A stretch of DNA of 64,000 bases from contig JBBDHG010000019.1 in NCBI GenBank assembly GCA_037951165.1, positions 6,100,001-6,164,000 on the forward strand, read 5' to 3'. The notes beneath the pieces are model-generated. The model was not told the origin of the DNA. It was given only the letters and a program-made list of their open reading frames with translations, and did no database searches. Below, piece by piece: positions 59,106-64,000 of this stretch. Origin of the DNA: Lophius americanus. Lineage: Eukaryota > Chordata > Actinopteri > Lophiiformes > Lophiidae. A program made the position numbers and the translations under genes. The first letter of the stretch is position 1; each line of letters begins with the position of its first letter.

Positions 59106-59640
59106 AAACCACACAAAGCTAAAAACAAGCACATAAACACTTCAGAAGGATTTTTTTAATCTTAACTCAGGTTCTACTTATCAGGTCATGAAAAAAAAGG
59201 TTTCTCAACCTGTCCACTGTGGTTTCACTCAACAAGAACAAACTGAGAAAAATTGAAATACAATCTTCAAAGAATACATACCTTACCTTAGCCTATGTGT
59301 AGCCTATGTATAGCCTAAATTTCAGCGGAGTTTCTGAGTGTTAATCTCAAAATAATATTATTTCCCCTTGCAACTGTAATGACACTTTTTGGGTCCTTTT
59401 GCCCTTTGTTTGGGTCAGTTGAAAAACCAGTTGCTAACATAAGAAATGGACAGATATTTATAACCGCTATATGCCAAGTTGCTTATATACATAAGCAACA
59501 TTAAATGTACTCCGAAGCCATCTCGCTTGACAGCCGGTGAATATAGTCCAATATTCTCTCTCTGGTAGTATGTGTTTGTCTCTACAATATCCTGAGAACA
59601 AATCTCTGGCTCCTTAGCTGCTAAATGATGCTTGAGGTTC
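59106..59640. other. No gene seen; AGCCTATGT tandem
   Basis: Three near-copies of TAGCCTATGTRT occur at about 59287-59320. Otherwise unannotated. Confidence 0.5.
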
Positions 59641-59990
59641 ACCAGCTAGTGACTAACTGTGTCTGTCTGCCATTTGGATAACAGCTGGTGCAAGCAGGAT
59701 ACGGGGGCACAGAATGCGACCCCCAATGCAGTCTCCAGGAAGAGCTGGGGCTGTTCGGTGATTTGGCTTCAAAAGCTTTCAAAAGGCTTATGGTATGGCG
59801 AGTTTGGAATGGGGGAATAGATGAAAAAAGAAAAAGAAAATGATGGTGTAACCAGGAGATTTTGATGCGAGGAAAATACCGGAATACCTGACAATATGCC
59901 TTTGAGAGAAACAAAAAACCTAAATGCATGAGAGACAGGTGAATCCAATCAGGGCAGAGTATATATAAACACAGGTGTGGAACAAAAAAG
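59641..59990 (-). mobile_element. Possible LTR-like segment (minus)
   Basis: The minus strand reads CACACCTGTGTTTATATATA, then CTGCCCTGATTGGATTCACC, which resembles the U3/TATA area of a fish LTR. Boundaries are not found. Confidence 0.25.
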
Positions 59991-60790
59991 TAGGCATTGC
60001 TGAAAACGTAATGTTATAACATTACAATAAATTTGCACTCCGATGTGGAGAGATTTTTGAAAGTTAAACTAAATACAAGCTATTTTTCATGCATTATGTT
60101 GCTATTTCTATCATTATATCCCTCACTTATTTATGTATTTGGTTTATAAGTATTAAATAGACCAACTTATATTACATAAAATTTTCAGAGTAGAAAAAAA
60201 CAATGTTTATTTATCTTAATTTACACAGTTTGCTGATTCTAAGTGAAGTACAGAAAACACTTTTTTTGTGTAGGGGAATTTTTGTTTTCTTTCATGAGGA
60301 GAACTTGCTCTTAGAAATGTCCTTTAAAAAGAAAAAGTGTCTCCCTGCAACTCCTGTTTGGGAAACTGACATATTAGGGTGACAAGTTGTAGTGATATGA
60401 GCAACATTGTAAAGTTATTGGGAGCTCACAGGGATTTGTTAAAGTTACATCGCCATATTACAAATTACTGGAGTGATAAAACAACAGAAAGGCATCCTCA
60501 ACTATTTGTAAAGAAACTGGTCAACTGTTATAAGCTTGTTTTTAAAAAAATAAAAAGGTTATTGGAGAGGGGCCTAAACCCTTAGTTAGGCTGTAACTAC
60601 AAAGTAGGACATGTTCATGTTCTGGTTATGGCCATCACGTTTTGCCAAAGTTAAGTCTTGCATTTGTACATTCTCGTGTGGAGATTATTCAAAGAAAATC
60701 GGCATCTGGCTCAACAATAGACGTTTTGCAACAAAAAAAAAGCTTTTCATAGACATCTGTCTACCAAATTAAGGTGTTGCCATTGACAAC
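59991..60790. other. No gene seen
   Basis: Unannotated. A 68-codon plus-strand frame (60379-60585) is Lys/Leu-rich without known motif. Confidence 0.4.
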
Positions 60791-60960
60791 TGTATGCAAG
60801 CACACATCAGCACCCGTGCCAAAAACAAGGTACTCACCTGTGAAAAAAAAAGCTCCTGAGTGGAGCTTGTCAACAAAACAAGCACCCCGCTGTACAGAAG
60901 TTACAGGCAACAAGTGGCTCTCAGAGGTGGCTTTTGCGAAATCAAACCCTGCTGAGCTAT
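60791..60960 (+). repeat. Degenerate ~32-bp tandem array, copy 1
   Basis: ACAAG-anchored units, starting near 60797, 60825, 60848, 60878, 60910 and 60942 (most spacings 28-33). The units ACAAGCACCCCGCTGT... and ACAAGTGGCTCTCAG... align one-to-one with units in the second array at 62931-63110, in the same orientation. Confidence 0.6.
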
Positions 60961-62219
60961 GTCTGTTTATCAAAGGGAAAGGCCGAGGCACTGCAGATAC
61001 TAAATAAATAAAAGATGAAGCGGTTTGTATTTATAAATTAAGCATCCTCCAATGGTGGTTTTGCACAGCAATCACTACTCAGCTTGTCTAAAAATGAACA
61101 GCGTTTCACAACTATGCTGTAAGAAAAAAACATGCATACTCCTGTCGACGCTCTGTGGACAGAAGGGTATTTTTTCTCAACTGATTCCATACGGCAAGCT
61201 CTCCCTCAGCTCCACATGGTCAAAGGTTGCAGGCATATTTTACTTTAACCCTCAAATTTTGTTTTTGTTTCTTATTGTTTTCCTATAGATTCAATTTTAA
61301 TATGAACTGTAGTATTTTTAAATGTTTCTAAATTAAACTAAACATGACGACTCGACTCATGAAACCTTTCGTCGCAAAGTGTCTGTGAAGTCCACCAGGG
61401 AGATTCAACTCGGTGCCGGTGCCACTTTTCTTTCATTTCATTCCTTCTTCTCCTTTTTTCGGATGCTCCCTTTAGTGGTCAACACATTTCTTCCATTTGA
61501 TTTTTCATTAAGATCACCAATGAGCCTCTGCATAGCAGGAACTATTCTTCCTTGGGTCTATGCATTTTTTATGATCTCATTACAAAACCTATTATTATCA
61601 TTAATTATGATAAATAATTATCATCATTTGTGATAATTCAGTAACATATTGACCAAAGATTACACAAATATAAAAATTGAATCAGCTTCAACTGAAGTCA
61701 TAATGATCTAACAGAAAAATATAATTTGACATAAAATGCCCAAAGTATATATGCATCAAAGTATGCTTATTAATAACATTTAAGTAATACTCTTATCATT
61801 TTTTAGAAACCATACATAATTTTGATGTTTAATATTAAATTGGTGTGAATTTCAGTCTCTCATTTCTCTTTATAAAAGTGCACGATTAATTGATTTGTTT
61901 TGTGATTTTAGTGAATGAATGTGTGACCGTGCTGAAGCATAATCTATCGTTAAAATTAAGAGTCTTAATTTTTCACAATGACGACCATCAATGAATACAT
62001 TCAACTGTTTCAAAAAACAAACCAACGAGAAGCTCATTAATTTTACTAAGTAACATTTGATCTGAACCCACAGGGCAGAGAACCACGTGCTGCTTTATTC
62101 TGGACCTGCTGTAATTTTCCACGACCACTGAGCAATAACTTACATGAGACAAGACCACAGCTAAGACTTCTTTGATTGTTTGTCATGTTAATATTTTGTT
62201 CTTCTTCTAATTATCTCAG
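60961..62219. other. No gene seen
   Basis: AT-rich unannotated DNA between array 1 and the candidate exon. Confidence 0.45.
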
Positions 62220-62317
62220 GGTCAGCAAATGGTTTGGGGACAAAAGTGGCTTGTGACTCGGAAGATTGCTTGTCACTCCGACAGAGGACTTTACACTGCT
62301 CTCTCTGTACTCCCCAG
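62220..62317 (+). other. Candidate internal exon (98 nt), unproven
   Basis: A polypyrimidine tract with branch-like CTAAT (TTTTGTTCTTCTTCTAATTA) leads to TCTCAG at 62214-62219. After 98 nt comes CCCCAG|GTGAGTGAGC, a near-consensus donor at 62318. Two frames are open: one Cys-rich (SANGLGTKVACDSEDC, then LSLRQRTLHCSLCTPQ), one reading GQQMVWGQKWLVTRKIAC. I recognise neither. It could be an exon of a large gene spanning this window, a non-coding RNA exon, or a chance pair of good splice signals. Confidence 0.3.
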
Positions 62318-62920
62318 GTGAGTGAGCACTCTCACACCGGGCCACACTGTTAGGTCATCCATAGCCTATAAAGCTGAATCCCTTACCTTATTGTGCGAAT
62401 GACCTTATCGACCTCTAACTGTTTTCCCAGTCAAGTATTCATGTTTCCCTTCTTTGACACCGAGATTTCCGTGCTCCATTCCTGTACTGAATAATATGTT
62501 TGATCCTCCATTTGTCAAAATTCGTGTTCTCCTACGCCATGCGAGTCAACACTACCACACTGCAAATATCAAATAATACATTCATCATCTTACATGTAGT
62601 GCAGTAGTTTTGCATAGTAAATAACAAAATACAATTTCTAAATATATTTATCTGATGGAAGCTCATCATTTCATAGGCTTCTAGATGAGGTCTTTGACGA
62701 CAACATCATTTTGACACTTGAAGGCCACCCTAGATTCTTGGATAGAGGGGTGTGAGCAGAGGTATAATAAAGGTTGCAAATTGGAATGTCACAACTCTCT
62801 CTCTCTCAATTCTCCAGGTAAATGCTGTACTTACTTTGTACTTACTTTGTACCATATGTACCATATAATTCCCACTGTCATTTAAAGCCCTATCTTACAG
62901 ATGTACAGGTGGCTGTGCAG
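62318..62920. other. No gene seen; short tandem
   Basis: ACTTACTTTGT occurs in direct tandem at about 62829-62851, just after a (CT)n-tract and a CCAG/GTAAAT junction near 62817. No exon is called. Confidence 0.45.
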
Positions 62921-63110
62921 TGACAGAGAACAAATCATTTTCAGATGTAGCTGCTGTGTAAGAAAACAAGCACCTCTCACAGAGCGTTTTGTGGAACAAG
63001 TGCTGAACAGTGGTGCTTGTCAATAAGACAAGCACCCCTCTACTGTTGAGGTTATAGATGACAAGTGCCCCTCAGGTGTGTATGTCTAAAAATCAAGCGC
63101 TCCTCAGCAG
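62921..63110 (+). repeat. Degenerate ~32-bp tandem array, copy 2
   Basis: ACAAG anchors at 62966, 62996, 63028, 63061 and (CAAG) 63093 have spacings of 30, 32, 33 and 32. A possible earlier anchor is at 62931. One unit boundary holds the hairpin GCTTGTC-AATAA-GACAAGC. It aligns with copy 1, 2.1 kb upstream. Confidence 0.7.
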
Positions 63111-63215
63111 TATGGCAGGGACTGTCTGTGTCTGTAATTGCTTTGTGCTGTCAACTCAGTGGTAAACTGAAAAGAACCAATTAAATCCCACTGACTCTCT
63201 GATGTAGGAGGTAGG

Positions 63216-63275
63216 TACACTGTGTGTGTGTTTGTGTGTGTGTGTGTGTTTTTGTGTATAATTGTGTGTGTGTCT
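63216..63275. repeat. (GT)n microsatellite
   Basis: Imperfect GT/TGTGTGTTT tract, continuing into TGTGTGTGTCTGTGAGAGAGAG. Confidence 0.9.
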
Positions 63276-63379
63276 GTGAGAGAGAGAGTGTGAGATAGAG
63301 GTTGACATGGAAAAGCTTTCATATTGCTCCCAGCAGACAGTAAGCAGATTTGTAGTGGTGTCCTGTCACCATCTGAGGC

Positions 63380-63462
63380 TTGTGTGCGTGTGTGTTTGTG
63401 TGTGTGTGTGTGTGTGTGTCTGCATGTGTGTTTGAATGTGTGAGAGAGAGAGAGAGAGAGAG
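63380..63462. repeat. (GT)n plus (GA)n compound microsatellite
   Basis: GTGTGCGTGTGTGTTTGTGTG through 63437, then (GA)10 at 63441-63461. Confidence 0.9.
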
Positions 63463-63582
63463 GCAATCAGTGCTCACCGTGTTTTCCACCCACTACCGTG
63501 GCAGCAGCAGGAAAGATGCTCCCTCTGTTTCTTACCTGCTTCCTGTTATCGCTTCCAACATACGTTCGATGTACAGCCTAGC

Positions 63583-63820
63583 CTTCTTCTTCTTCTTCTT
63601 CTTCTTCTTCTTCTTCTTCTTCTTCTTCTTCTTCTTCTTCTTCTTCTTCTTCTTCTTCTTCTTCTTCTTCTTCTTCTTCTTCTTCTTCTTCTTCTTCTTC
63701 TTCTTCTTCTTCTTCTTCTTCTTCTTCTTCTTCTTCTTCTTCTTCTTCTTCTTCTTCTTCTTCTTCTTCTTCTTCTTCTTCTTCTTCTTCTTCTTCTTCT
63801 TCTTCTTCTTCTTCTTCTTC
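63583..63820. repeat. Perfect (CTT)79 microsatellite
   Basis: 238 bp of uninterrupted CTT (GAA on the minus strand), about 79 units. It directly follows, on the minus strand, the end of a LINE coding sequence, so it sits where that element's 3' tail would be. The Phe, Leu/Ser, Lys, Arg and Glu homopolymer frames are artefacts. Confidence 0.98.
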
Positions 63821-64000
63821 GTTTTGGCTGTTCCCTTTGGGGCCCGCCACAACGTATCAACTGTTTCCATCCTTCCCTGTCCTCTGCATCTTCCTCTGTT
63901 ATACAAACCAACTGCATGACCTCTCTCACCACATTGGGAAACCTCCCTTTGTGGTCTTACTCTCTTTCTCCTGCCTGGCATCTCCATCTACAGCATCCAC
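63821..64000 (-). mobile_element. LINE 3' end (RTE-like), continues beyond the window
   Basis: The minus strand at 63838-63932 reads VREVMQLVCITEEDAEDREG and then GWKQLIRCGGPQREQP. This is the C-terminal block of a fish LINE protein family ('DVVREDM..VG.TEEDA.DR..W...IRCGDP' in general form). It then passes into the GAA/AAG tail. The rest of the element lies past 64000. Confidence 0.75.

Noticed and set aside
63380..63987. Frames with long Phe, Lys, Arg or Glu runs
   Set aside because: Artefacts of the (CTT)79 tract. Only the short LINE C-terminal wording after it is meaningful.

Overview
This window looks like non-coding, repeat-rich DNA from a ray-finned (teleost) fish nuclear genome. The sequence is AT-rich, with no operon-like or densely packed coding. 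It holds long CA, TA, ATT and CTT microsatellites and fossils of element families typical of fish: RTE/Rex3-type and L2-type LINEs, Ty3/Gypsy, Tc1/mariner, and tRNA-headed SINE-like pieces. The organism call is an inference from this repeat content. I recognise no host protein-coding gene, tRNA, rRNA or CRISPR array. The window is probably intergenic DNA or the inside of a very large intron.

Layout. 0-10 kb: an RTE 3' end, a (CA)n tract, an array of an unnamed repeat ('family A'), a (TA)n block, and copies of two other common fish repeats ('B' and 'C'). 10-20 kb: a Tc1 transposase scrap, three perfect hairpins, more family A arrays, an ATT-tailed element and tRNA-like repeat heads. 20.4-22.15 kb: the clearest coding fossil, a broken Ty3/Gypsy pol 3' half (RNase H, integrase, C-terminal GPY/F-like part). 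22-33 kb: mostly featureless, with a polypyrimidine belt, an alternating purine-pyrimidine tract, another long hairpin, a hAT-like end and a MITE-like segment. 33-47 kb: four minus-strand RTE fragments, a Tc1 5' end and a solo LTR. 48.9-52.3 kb: a dense TE cluster made of two joined LINE reverse-transcriptase pieces, an LTR, a nearly full-length Tc1-like element and an LTR fragment. 53-60 kb: (TA)n, a SINE-like piece and large family A blocks. 60-64 kb: two matching arrays with a period near 32 bp, one candidate 98-nt exon, GT/GA microsatellites, and a pure (CTT)79 run on the 3' tail of a minus-strand LINE that leaves the window.

No genes work together here. All coding similarity I can support comes from decayed transposable elements, each carrying stops, frameshifts, deletions or lost catalytic residues. 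The observations most worth checking are family A (an internally tandem repeat in both orientations), the paired ~32-bp arrays, the candidate exon at 62220-62317, the LINE-tail CTT expansion, and a set of perfect short-loop inverted repeats. I found no convincing evidence of a new functional system. Family names were assigned from memory of the families, with no database search.
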